This document shows, one piece after another, positions 1 to 7,448 of a stretch of 12,217 bases of DNA. The translations under genes were made by a program, and so were the position numbers. The stretch lies in contig CAZEVK010000036.1 of NCBI GenBank assembly GCA_964515755.1, forward strand, positions 1 to 12,217, given 5' to 3'. Position 1 is the stretch's first letter. Every line of letters starts with the position of its first letter. The stretch comes from JAGVLN01 sp964515755. Lineage in GTDB: Bacteria > Pseudomonadota > Alphaproteobacteria > Rickettsiales > JABSSG01. The notes beneath the pieces are model-generated. The model made no database searches. It was not told the DNA's origin and saw nothing but the letters and a program-made list of their open reading frames with translations.

Positions 1-35
1 TAAAAATTAACTAGTAATATAATGTGTAAGGATGT

Positions 36-110
36 ATGACGCAAGAAAATTTGCAAAGTACTAATATTTCTATTGAATTAGTTGGAAGTCAATGTCTGAT
101 CTTACTTTAG
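36..110 (+). CDS. possible 24-codon upstream ORF overlapping the oxidoreductase start
   Basis: An ATG at 36 opens a 24-codon frame that stops with TAG at 108-110, overlapping the ATG at 92 of the next gene in another frame. AAGGA at 28-32 precedes it with a short 3-base gap, and a TATAAT hexamer sits at 18-23; any -35 element would fall outside the window. The peptide begins MTQENLQSTN and ends in a hydrophobic CLILL, with no recognisable family. It could be a translated leader coupled to the downstream gene, the remnant of a longer frameshifted N-terminus, or chance. At this length chance is a real possibility. Confidence 0.2.
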   Translation: MTQENLQSTNISIELVGSQCLILL

Positions 111-3100
111 GATTTAGTTTAAAATTTCAGGATTTATATGATCATGCTGGTTTGTTAAAGCTTGATAAGTCTTTTCTTGAATATATAAAAGAAACTAATG
201 CAGAATTGCACGATCGTTTGATTATTGCAAGAGATAAAAAATCTTTGCCTAAATTAGATTATTCTACTCTAATTACAGATCTAGCTCCCATGTTAGAAGA
301 CTATATTGCAGTGCTTTTTGGTATACAATCAGAAGTGGCTGCTTTATCTCAACAGCATAATCAATTGTCTATTATTTTTCGCTGTAAGCGTTTGTTTGTA
401 CAGAGGCGCGCCGTAAAAGAATATGCTACAAGTGACTGGTCAGATTATGATCCAACTGAATTATTAAGTCTTATAAATCCTTTGAATGAATTAGAATTCG
501 CGTCACAGGTAATGCAATGGGAGTCCCCCAAAGTTGATTTGGCATTGAAGTATGCTGCTTGGGCAACTCTTTCTGATTCCGGAAAAGAAAAGCACCGTAA
601 TGGAGTACTATTTAAAATTCCTAAAAAATTAGACCCTGAGCGTTTAATTGAGCTAAAAACTGAATCCAATCGCGGAATCAATATTTTAAAATCACCTCAT
701 AGTAGATTTAGAGATGGTTTTAATTTAACCGATTCTGGAAGTAGTTTAGTCCAAGCTCTAGATCAGACAAATTATTGCATATTTTGTCATCACCAAGGCA
801 AAGACTCGTGTTCTAAAGGATTTATTAATAATCAGTATGAAGGAGAAAAATTTAAGCGTAATGCTTTTGGCGAGCAACTTACTGGTTGTCCGTTAGAAGA
901 AAAAATTTCTGAAATGAATAGCATTAAATCTGCGGGTTATTCAGTTGGTGCTCTAGCTATAATAATTATTGATAATCCTATGGTTGCAGCAACTGGTCAT
1001 CGTATTTGTAATGACTGCATGAAAGCCTGCATTTATCAAAAGCAAGAGCCGGTCAATATTCCTAAAATTGAGACTCATATACTAAATGATGTTTTAGCTT
1101 TACCATGGGGATTTGAGATCTATAGCTTATTTTCTAGATGGAATCCTTTAAATATTGAAAAACCTATAGCAGCAGCTTCCACAGGTTATAAAATTTTAGT
1201 AGCCGGGCTCGGTCCTGCTGGATTCACTCTTGCGCATTATTTACTTAATGATGGTCATACAGTAGTTGGTATTGATGGTTTGAAGATTGAGCCGTTACCT
1301 GATTCTTTAGTAGGAGAAAATTTTTTACCAATCAAATATATTGATAAAATTTTTGAAGAATTAGATAGTCGTACAGCCTATGGTTTTGGCGGCGTTGCTG
1401 AATATGGAATTACAGTGCGTTGGAATAAAAATTATCTAAAAATTATTCGCTTGCTTTTAGAAAGACGGCAAAATTTTCGTATGTTCGGTGGAGTTCGTTT
1501 TGGTAGTAGTGTTACTTATAAAAACGTAGCTCAATTAGGATTTGATCATATTGCTTTAGCATTTGGTGCCGGTAAACCAACTATGATCAATATACCCAAT
1601 TCTTTTGCTTGTGGGGTACGAATGGCTTCTGATTTCTTGATGGCATTACAGCTTACTGGAGCCGCGCGGCATGAGTCGATAGCTAATTTGCAAATTCGTC
1701 TTCCTATAATAGTTATTGGTGGTGGCCTAACCGCAATTGATACTGCTACGGAATCGGCTAGCTATTATGTAAGGCAGGTAGAAAAATTTGCTAAGCGTTA
1801 TAATTCTTTGGTTAAACAACAAGGGATTGATTTAGTAACTAAAAACTTTACCGAATATGATTTTGAAATTGCTCAAGAATTTCTTTCTCATGCAGAAATG
1901 TTTGAAAAAGAGAGAAAAAAAATCAGACCAGATTTTATGAGTATCATTAATAAACTTGGTGGAATTACTGTAGTATATCGTAAAAAAATAACAGAAGCTC
2001 CGAGCTATCGTTTAAACCATGAAGAGTTAGAATTAGCATTAGAGGAGGGTATAGGTTTTATTGAAAATGCTACTCCACAAGAAGTAATAGTTGATCAAAA
2101 TAACAATGCAAATTTACTCAAAGTTACAATTAATGATCAAGAACATATGATTGCTGCACGTAGTATTTTTATTGCTGCAGGCACTAACCCCAATACTGTT
2201 TTGCAACGAGAAGATACTAAAAATTTTTTCTTAGATAAAAAATATTTTAGAGCGATTGATGAAGGGGGCAATCTTGTCAGCTTAGAAAAATCATGTAAAC
2301 CTGATTATACACAAGTTCTAACTACTATAGATCATAAAAAAAGAGCAGTCAGCTTTTTTGGTGATTTGCATCCTTCGTATGCGGGTAATGTAGTAAAAGC
2401 AATGGCTAGCGCTAAAAATGGTTATAAAATTATTACTAATATACTTCATCAGCGCTCTGCTAATAAAAATAATCAAAAAGAATTTTTTAATAATTTAGAT
2501 AGTCTATTATCTGCAACTGTTTATCAAGTAAATCAGCTTACTTCTTCAATTGTTGAAGTAATAATAAAATCACCTCTCGCAGCAGCAGAATTTCAGCCAG
2601 GCCAATTTTATCGATTACAAAATTATGAAGCTTTTGCTCTAAAAACCCCTGAAACAAAATTGGCGATGGAGGGAGTAGCTGTTACTGGTGCTTGGGTGAA
2701 TAAAGAACAAGGTTTGATTTCAGTGATAGTGTTAGAAATGGGTGGTTCATCTGATTTATGCCGATTTCTCAAATCAGGTGAAAAAGTAATACTAATGGGC
2801 CCAACCGGCCATCCAACTGAGATAAAATCTAATGAGCAGGTGATGCTAGTGGGAGGTGGTTTAGGAAATGCTGTATTGTTTTCTATAGCAAAAGCTTTTA
2901 AAGAAAATGGTAGTAAAATTTTATATTTTGCTGGATATAAAAAATCTACAGATCGTTATAAAGTTTCTGAGATTGAACAATTTGCTGATGAAGTCATTTG
3001 GTGTTGTGATGAAGATTTGCTAACTAAAAATCGTTCAAAAGATAAAACCTACAAAGGTAATATAGTTAATGCAATTTTGTCTTATGCTAAAGGAGATTTA

Positions 3101-3472
3101 GGAGATTGTAATTTTGATTTATCAAAAATTAATCGCATTATTGCTATTGGCTCTGATAAAATGATGGCAGCAGTTGCTCAAGCTCGTCACACAGTATTAT
3201 GTAATTATTTAAATAAAAATCATATAGCTTTTGCAAGTATTAATTCACCGATGCAATGTATGATGAAAGAGATTTGTGCTCAGTGTTTACAAAAACACAC
3301 TGATCCTAAAACTGGTATTGAAACTTATGTATATAGTTGTTTTAATCAGGATCAAGAAATGGATAAAGTGAATTTTGACCATCTTAATGATCGTTTAAAG
3401 CAAAATTCACTTCAGGAAAAACTCACTGCTCAGTGGATCAATAATTCATTGAGTCAGCTGGAAAAAAGATAA
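92..3472 (+). CDS. fused NfnB/GltD-like and NfnA/PyrK-like FAD/Fe-S pyridine nucleotide oxidoreductase
   Basis: A 1126-residue cytosolic flavin/iron-sulfur protein predicted to move electrons between pyridine nucleotides and a low-potential carrier such as ferredoxin. Residues 1-225 match nothing I recognise. C229, C232, C240 and C266, then C306, C309 and C313, resemble the two-cluster Fe-S domain of GltD, dihydropyrimidine dehydrogenase and NfnB. GLGPAG at 372-377 is the FAD Rossmann motif and VIGGGLTAID at 541-550 the NADPH one. About 65 residues (556-622) appear inserted before the basic YRKK at 629-632, where this family contacts the NADPH phosphate. Residues 805-1095 look like PyrK/NfnA: a FAD-binding barrel, VGGGLG at 920-925, and C1056, C1062, C1065 and C1083 for a 2Fe-2S cluster. 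The start follows GGAAG at 84-88, and the frame is closed upstream by TGA at 74. Rickettsial genomes usually label such proteins simply as FAD-dependent or pyridine nucleotide-disulfide oxidoreductase. The domains are clear; the reaction is inferred. Confidence 0.9.
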   Translation: MSDLTLGFSLKFQDLYDHAGLLKLDKSFLEYIKETNAELHDRLIIARDKKSLPKLDYSTLITDLAPMLEDYIAVLFGIQSEVAALSQQHNQLSIIFRCKRLFVQRRAVKEYATSDWSDYDPTELLSLINPLNELEFASQVMQWESPKVDLALKYAAWATLSDSGKEKHRNGVLFKIPKKLDPERLIELKTESNRGINILKSPHSRFRDGFNLTDSGSSLVQALDQTNYCIFCHHQGKDSCSKGFINNQYEGEKFKRNAFGEQLTGCPLEEKISEMNSIKSAGYSVGALAIIIIDNPMVAATGHRICNDCMKACIYQKQEPVNIPKIETHILNDVLALPWGFEIYSLFSRWNPLNIEKPIAAASTGYKILVAGLGPAGFTLAHYLLNDGHTVVGIDGLKIEPLPDSLVGENFLPIKYIDKIFEELDSRTAYGFGGVAEYGITVRWNKNYLKIIRLLLERRQNFRMFGGVRFGSSVTYKNVAQLGFDHIALAFGAGKPTMINIPNSFACGVRMASDFLMALQLTGAARHESIANLQIRLPIIVIGGGLTAIDTATESASYYVRQVEKFAKRYNSLVKQQGIDLVTKNFTEYDFEIAQEFLSHAEMFEKERKKIRPDFMSIINKLGGITVVYRKKITEAPSYRLNHEELELALEEGIGFIENATPQEVIVDQNNNANLLKVTINDQEHMIAARSIFIAAGTNPNTVLQREDTKNFFLDKKYFRAIDEGGNLVSLEKSCKPDYTQVLTTIDHKKRAVSFFGDLHPSYAGNVVKAMASAKNGYKIITNILHQRSANKNNQKEFFNNLDSLLSATVYQVNQLTSSIVEVIIKSPLAAAEFQPGQFYRLQNYEAFALKTPETKLAMEGVAVTGAWVNKEQGLISVIVLEMGGSSDLCRFLKSGEKVILMGPTGHPTEIKSNEQVMLVGGGLGNAVLFSIAKAFKENGSKILYFAGYKKSTDRYKVSEIEQFADEVIWCCDEDLLTKNRSKDKTYKGNIVNAILSYAKGDLGDCNFDLSKINRIIAIGSDKMMAAVAQARHTVLCNYLNKNHIAFASINSPMQCMMKEICAQCLQKHTDPKTGIETYVYSCFNQDQEMDKVNFDHLNDRLKQNSLQEKLTAQWINNSLSQLEKR

Positions 3473-3477
3473 TTGTT

Positions 3478-3505
3478 TTGGCTGTGACATTTTATTAAAT
3501 ATAAT
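3478..3505 (+). promoter_or_regulatory. candidate sigma-70-type promoter for the transaldolase-plsY pair
   Basis: TTGGCT at 3478-3483 matches four of six bases of the -35 consensus. It lies 16 bases before a perfect TATAAT at 3500-3505. A second TATAAT at 3509-3514 could serve instead, with a poorer -35. Start sites would fall about 20-30 bases before the coding start. The region is AT-rich, so chance matches are common. Confidence 0.45.
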
Positions 3506-3537
3506 ATATATAATAACTATTAGATAGGGATAAGATT

Positions 3538-4191
3538 ATGAAGTTTTTTATTGATAGTGCGGATACAGACGAAATTATTGAATTAGCTGAAACAGGGTTA
3601 ATTGATGGTGTAACTACTAATCCATCATTAATTTTTAAGACAGGTAAGAACTTCTTAGAAGTGATCAAAGAAATTTGCGATATAATTCCTGGGCCAGTAA
3701 GTGCAGAGGTACTAGCAACTGAAGCTAGTCAAATGATTGAGGAGGGCTTAAGGCTCAGTGAGATTGCTGAAAATGTAGTAGTAAAATTGCCTTTAACCTG
3801 GGACGGGCTTAGAGCTTGTAAATACCTTACGGATGAAGGAATTATGGTAAATGTTACTTTATGTTTTTCAGCTAATCAAGCATTATTGGCAGCAAAAGCT
3901 GGAGCAACTTATATTTCTCCATTTGTTGGTCGCCTTGACGATATTGGACAAGATGGTATGCAGTTGATTGAAGAAATTAATACTATATATGCTAATTATG
4001 AATATGAAACTGAAATTCTTGTTGCTTCGGTCCGTCATCCAATTCATATAATGCAATCAGCCATGGTTGGGGCAGATATTTGTACTATTCCAGGTAGAAT
4101 ACTTAAGCAACTTGCTAATCATCCGTTAACTGAAAAAGGTTTAGAGGCCTTTTTAGCGGATTGGAGTAAAACTGGACAAAGCATTTTATAG
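3538..4191 (+). CDS. tal: transaldolase (small TalC/FSA-like subfamily)
   Basis: A single-domain TIM-barrel enzyme of 217 residues, the usual length for the short transaldolase/fructose-6-phosphate aldolase family. It would transfer a dihydroxyacetone unit from a ketose phosphate (such as fructose 6-phosphate) to an aldose phosphate (erythrose 4-phosphate) in the non-oxidative pentose phosphate pathway. D6, TTNPS at 26-30 and the Schiff-base lysine K83 in VVKLPLT are present. Two residues separate true transaldolases from aldolases: E57 (Gln in FSA) and F129 in ISPFVGR (Tyr in FSA). Both are the transaldolase type here. AGGGA at 3526-3530 gives a good 7-base spacing to the ATG. plsY follows after two bases, so the two genes are almost surely cotranscribed. 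In a reduced genome the enzyme would mainly supply ribose 5-phosphate or erythrose 4-phosphate; that role is inferred. Confidence 0.93.
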   Translation: MKFFIDSADTDEIIELAETGLIDGVTTNPSLIFKTGKNFLEVIKEICDIIPGPVSAEVLATEASQMIEEGLRLSEIAENVVVKLPLTWDGLRACKYLTDEGIMVNVTLCFSANQALLAAKAGATYISPFVGRLDDIGQDGMQLIEEINTIYANYEYETEILVASVRHPIHIMQSAMVGADICTIPGRILKQLANHPLTEKGLEAFLADWSKTGQSIL

Positions 4192-4193
4192 TC

Positions 4194-4796
4194 ATGTTTG
4201 AAGTTTCTTGCGACACATCTATAATCCTTATTTTAGTTATTTCAGGCTATTTACTCGGCTCAATTCCATTTGGTTTCATTATTGCTAAGTTAGCAGGCTT
4301 TGGTGACATTCGTAATTTTGGTTCAGGCAATATTGGAGCAACAAATGTGGTGCGCAAAGCTGGAAAATTTTGGGGATTTTTAACATTAATTGGTGATGGA
4401 GGTAAGGGCGCTTTAGCAATTTATCTTGCAAAATATATTTGTGCAGATTACACAGCCGAAATTTATACAGGCTTGGCAGTAATTCTAGGTCATGTGTTTC
4501 CAATTTGGCTAAAATTTAGAGGTGGTAAAGCAGTGGCAACATCTTTTGCTGCATTTTTAATGCTCAATTTTATGTTTGGGTTTATTGTTTGCACTACTTG
4601 GATAATAACTTTTCTTATTACACGTATTTCATCTTTAGCAGCAATTATTACTTTTGTCTTAGCACCGATTATGGCTAGTTTTCTTGGTCTTGATAGCAGA
4701 CTAGTTATTGCTACCAGCTTAATTAGTATGTTAGTGATTTTCCGTCATAAAGATAATATCAAAAAATTGATAGCTGGTTCAGAAGGTAAATTATAA
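4194..4796 (+). CDS. plsY: acyl-phosphate:glycerol-3-phosphate acyltransferase PlsY
   Basis: An inner-membrane enzyme that transfers the acyl group of acyl-phosphate to glycerol 3-phosphate, making lysophosphatidic acid, the first committed step of phospholipid synthesis. At 200 residues it has the normal length. The PlsY motifs are all visible: LGSIPFG at 21-27 and GSGNIGATNVVR at 43-54; GDGGKGAL at 67-74; GHVFPIWLKFRGGKAVAT at 99-116; and the family-typical end RHKDNIKKL at 184-192. Several hydrophobic helices separate these cytoplasm-facing loops. The start lies two bases after the transaldolase stop and has no clear Shine-Dalgarno, so translation is probably coupled. Its TAA at 4794-4796 abuts the stop of the opposing ABC gene (4791-4793), leaving no room for a terminator between them. 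Confidence 0.96.
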   Translation: MFEVSCDTSIILILVISGYLLGSIPFGFIIAKLAGFGDIRNFGSGNIGATNVVRKAGKFWGFLTLIGDGGKGALAIYLAKYICADYTAEIYTGLAVILGHVFPIWLKFRGGKAVATSFAAFLMLNFMFGFIVCTTWIITFLITRISSLAAIITFVLAPIMASFLGLDSRLVIATSLISMLVIFRHKDNIKKLIAGSEGKL

Positions 4797-7358
4797 ACCT
4801 AAGGCTGAGGTATTTAACTCCTCTCCTAATAATACTGATGTATTCGCATCTTTGTCTAAATCTGGTGTTGTTTCTATTATATGAGTATTAGTATATTGTT
4901 CTCTTTGTGCATTTGTGTAAAAATTCATAAATTTTTGTGGTACAGATGTTCTAAAATCACTTACTGTATAACCTAAATTAGAAGGAGTTGGATTAATATC
5001 CATTTTCATTAATACTGCTTTTTTATCTTCAACATGTATTTTTCCTCCATCATAGAATCCATAGTGATTATTCTCTACGGCATGATGATCCACAAAAATG
5101 ATAGTTGCATTAGGTAAATATTTTTTAAAAGCATATTGAGTAAGTTGAATAGAATTTTCATCCATACCATTAAAAAGTTCATCAGCTAAGAGCTGCTTTG
5201 GTTCTTGCAAAATTGCTCTCATAACAGCAACCATCTTTTTTTGACCACCGCTAAGAGTTTTCCCCCAATCTTTTACTGTTTCTAACTCGCTAGCTAAAAT
5301 ATCAACTTTCAAATCATGCATTAAGTTCTTTATCTTAATAAAATATGTTTCTTTAAGTATATTGGCTTCTGCTTGCGTTTTCGGGGCCATTATAACTTCA
5401 TACAATGTGCTTTCCAGAGGTATGTAATCATTTTGAGTAGCAAACACGATATTTTTATTTGCAGGATAGGTGACATCACCATGGCTTTCTATTCCGGTAT
5501 GTTTAATACCAAAAATTCCATATTTTAAAACTATAGATTTACCAGATCCTAACTTTCCTGTAACTGCGTAATACTTTCCTTTCTCGAATTCCAGATATTC
5601 TATAGTTAAAATAGTTGTTTGCTTATATTTAAATGTCAGATGATCTAGAATTAAAGAAGGTTGATCATGCGTATGATATTCTATTTTATTTCCTGGTTCA
5701 GTATTTTTATCTCTTATCATTTGAAGTAATTTATTGAATCTCTCAATAGATAATTCGGTTAGTTTAATTGCAGGTGCGTTATTATTAGACCAGGTTACCA
5801 TCGAAACGACTTGATTATTTGCATTTGCTAACTCTGAAATCTTAGCAGTGCCTTGAATCAAATTTATAATTTTGATGAGAGCTACTGGCAATACGCTTGA
5901 AAAAGTAGTGAGAGTGTAATCCCACGTGCTTACTATGGTTCTTTGAATACCTGATGATAGATCCACTTCTCTTAAATACTTAGCAGCATCAAGAGTTTTT
6001 TCTTTTTCAAACTCATTAGCTCTATTTAGAATTATATCTTCGCTATGGCGAAGCACACCTTTTTTTACTTTGCTTATGCCAGACATTCCTTCAATGAAAT
6101 TTCCCCATAAAAGAGTAGTAGTTTCTGCAAAATTTTCTGTAATTTGTCCAGTAAATTGACCAAAAGCAGATGTCAAGACTACTATGTTAAAAGCATCTTG
6201 CTTTACAATATTTTGATAGGCTAAGATTCCTGTAGTATACGTAGATATTGCTGAAGTAACTGTTCTAAGTCCTTGTATTGAGGTTAATATATCTCCTCCA
6301 ATCCAGTCAAGTTGGTTTTCAGCATCAGGAAATTTTTGAACTTTTAATATAGTTTCATTTCTATATAATTCTTCATAAGTATTTTCTTCCATACGAGTTT
6401 GTAGATCGTATAAGAAATAGCTTACAAATCCACCTTGAATAAGATTTGATATTTGATATCCGATAATATGGTAGAAAAGCTTACTAAGCTCTGTTAATGC
6501 ATTTTTTAAATAATGTTCATTATAAGGAATATTTTCTAATGTTTTTATTATACCAAATATTGCGTTCATATTCTTTTGTGCAACTACTCCTAGGCCTGCT
6601 GATACTAGTGCTAGTTTTTCAAAAATATCGTTAACTTCTTTTTTATCTACAACAGATAAAGAAAAATCATGTAATTGCTTAGCTAATTTTAAAGCTGGCA
6701 ATTTGTCATTTGGTTTAGAAGTAGTTATATAAGAAGAATAAGCTCCTACAAAACCCGGTAAAATTAAAGGATTTTTTGTTATATGGTCTAATATTTTAAA
6801 ATTTGTTGCAATTTTTATTTTATCTAAAAATGATAAAGCAGTTTTTGTAAATACAAACCCTTTTAAAGCGGATGAACAATGAGCGTAAGATGTAACGTTA
6901 TAATACTCAAAACCTACATCAATAGAAGCACAAATTACCCCTGCTGCTATTCCATATGAACCGCCTAAGTATCCGGCTAAAATAGCATTTTCTGTGGCTT
7001 GAATTATAATTGGATGTTGCTCTATTACTCCGGTTGATAAACCTAAAGCTAATGTTGACCCTACAGTTGTAGCTAATGCATTATAATTAAATTTTGCTGC
7101 AGGTGAAATAAACATTCCCGCACCTATGAACATAGAACTAAAGTATCTTTTTTCGGTATATCCGTTATGATATAATGCTTCGTCTAGGCTTCCTATGCCA
7201 AGACCAAGCAATGCTCCATATAAACCACCAATACCATATCCCAATGCTGTTGTTGTTGCAGGTATTGCTAGATTATGACTATAATCTTTTAATAATTCAT
7301 TTGAGCTGTCTAGAATTTCTGAGTTAGTTTTGAATGGATAATTTTTTGATTTTGACAT
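4791..7358 (-). CDS. SbmA/BacA/ABCD-like ABC transporter with glycine-rich N-terminal membrane extension
   Basis: An 855-residue half-transporter with three parts. Residues 1-240 are a glycine-rich hydrophobic extension with no family I recognise. It holds an internal repeat: residues 44-59 and 132-147 share GG, YG, G, S and D at identical spacing. Residues 245-545 resemble the ABC transporter transmembrane region 2 family (SbmA/BacA, Rv1819c, peroxisomal ABCD): FPDAENQLDWIGGDI at 343-357 fits the DNPDQRI..DI motif, and HSEDIILNRANEFEKEKTL at 438-456 fits the h-E-I..Y.GE..E region. Residues 566-780 are a complete ATPase: Walker A GKLGSGKS 601-608, Q642, LSGGQ 702-706, Walker B with D726/E727, and H758. 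A 75-residue Thr/Asn-rich tail follows. Family members import peptides, cobalamin or acyl-CoA, so uptake is the likelier direction; the substrate is unknown. A G6 tract 6 bases before ATG serves as Shine-Dalgarno. The gene follows the type I secretion pair by 90 bases. Confidence 0.8.
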   Translation of the reverse strand: MSKSKNYPFKTNSEILDSSNELLKDYSHNLAIPATTTALGYGIGGLYGALLGLGIGSLDEALYHNGYTEKRYFSSMFIGAGMFISPAAKFNYNALATTVGSTLALGLSTGVIEQHPIIIQATENAILAGYLGGSYGIAAGVICASIDVGFEYYNVTSYAHCSSALKGFVFTKTALSFLDKIKIATNFKILDHITKNPLILPGFVGAYSSYITTSKPNDKLPALKLAKQLHDFSLSVVDKKEVNDIFEKLALVSAGLGVVAQKNMNAIFGIIKTLENIPYNEHYLKNALTELSKLFYHIIGYQISNLIQGGFVSYFLYDLQTRMEENTYEELYRNETILKVQKFPDAENQLDWIGGDILTSIQGLRTVTSAISTYTTGILAYQNIVKQDAFNIVVLTSAFGQFTGQITENFAETTTLLWGNFIEGMSGISKVKKGVLRHSEDIILNRANEFEKEKTLDAAKYLREVDLSSGIQRTIVSTWDYTLTTFSSVLPVALIKIINLIQGTAKISELANANNQVVSMVTWSNNNAPAIKLTELSIERFNKLLQMIRDKNTEPGNKIEYHTHDQPSLILDHLTFKYKQTTILTIEYLEFEKGKYYAVTGKLGSGKSIVLKYGIFGIKHTGIESHGDVTYPANKNIVFATQNDYIPLESTLYEVIMAPKTQAEANILKETYFIKIKNLMHDLKVDILASELETVKDWGKTLSGGQKKMVAVMRAILQEPKQLLADELFNGMDENSIQLTQYAFKKYLPNATIIFVDHHAVENNHYGFYDGGKIHVEDKKAVLMKMDINPTPSNLGYTVSDFRTSVPQKFMNFYTNAQREQYTNTHIIETTPDLDKDANTSVLLGEELNTSALGL

Positions 7359-7364
7359 AGTTAT

Positions 7365-7370
7365 CCCCCC
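7365..7370 (-). promoter_or_regulatory. homopolymeric G6 ribosome binding site of the ABC gene
   Basis: On the minus strand, six consecutive G lie exactly six bases before the ATG (complement of 7356-7358). They are the only Shine-Dalgarno-like sequence for this gene and stand out in very AT-rich surroundings. Confidence 0.5.
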
Positions 7371-7407
7371 ATCTTAAATTGAATATACTATATTTATTTA
7401 AACTAAT

Positions 7408-7432
7408 AGGTTTAAAGCTAAACCTTTTTTTT
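7408..7432 (+). terminator. intrinsic terminator-like hairpin reading on the plus strand
   Basis: AGGTTTA at 7408-7414 and TAAACCT at 7419-7425 form a perfect 7-bp stem around the loop AAGC. On the plus strand it runs directly into eight T (7425-7432), the form of a rho-independent terminator. No plus-strand gene ends nearby; the closest upstream one is plsY, ending at 4796. On the minus strand the hairpin is preceded by A8 and not followed by a T-run, so it should not stop the hlyD-to-ABC transcript. Confidence 0.5.
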
Positions 7433-7448
7433 GAAATTTGCAAGTCTA

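Noticed and set aside
3538..4191. Annotation as fructose-6-phosphate aldolase
   Set aside because: The aldolase-type Gln and Tyr are replaced by E57 and F129, the transaldolase pattern.
4791..7358. The 855-residue protein as the type I secretion substrate or a second exporter of that system
   Set aside because: It has no GGxGxD repeats and a complete ATPase, and its membrane region resembles SbmA/ABCD rather than the PrtD/HlyB exporter type. A link to secretion rests only on position.
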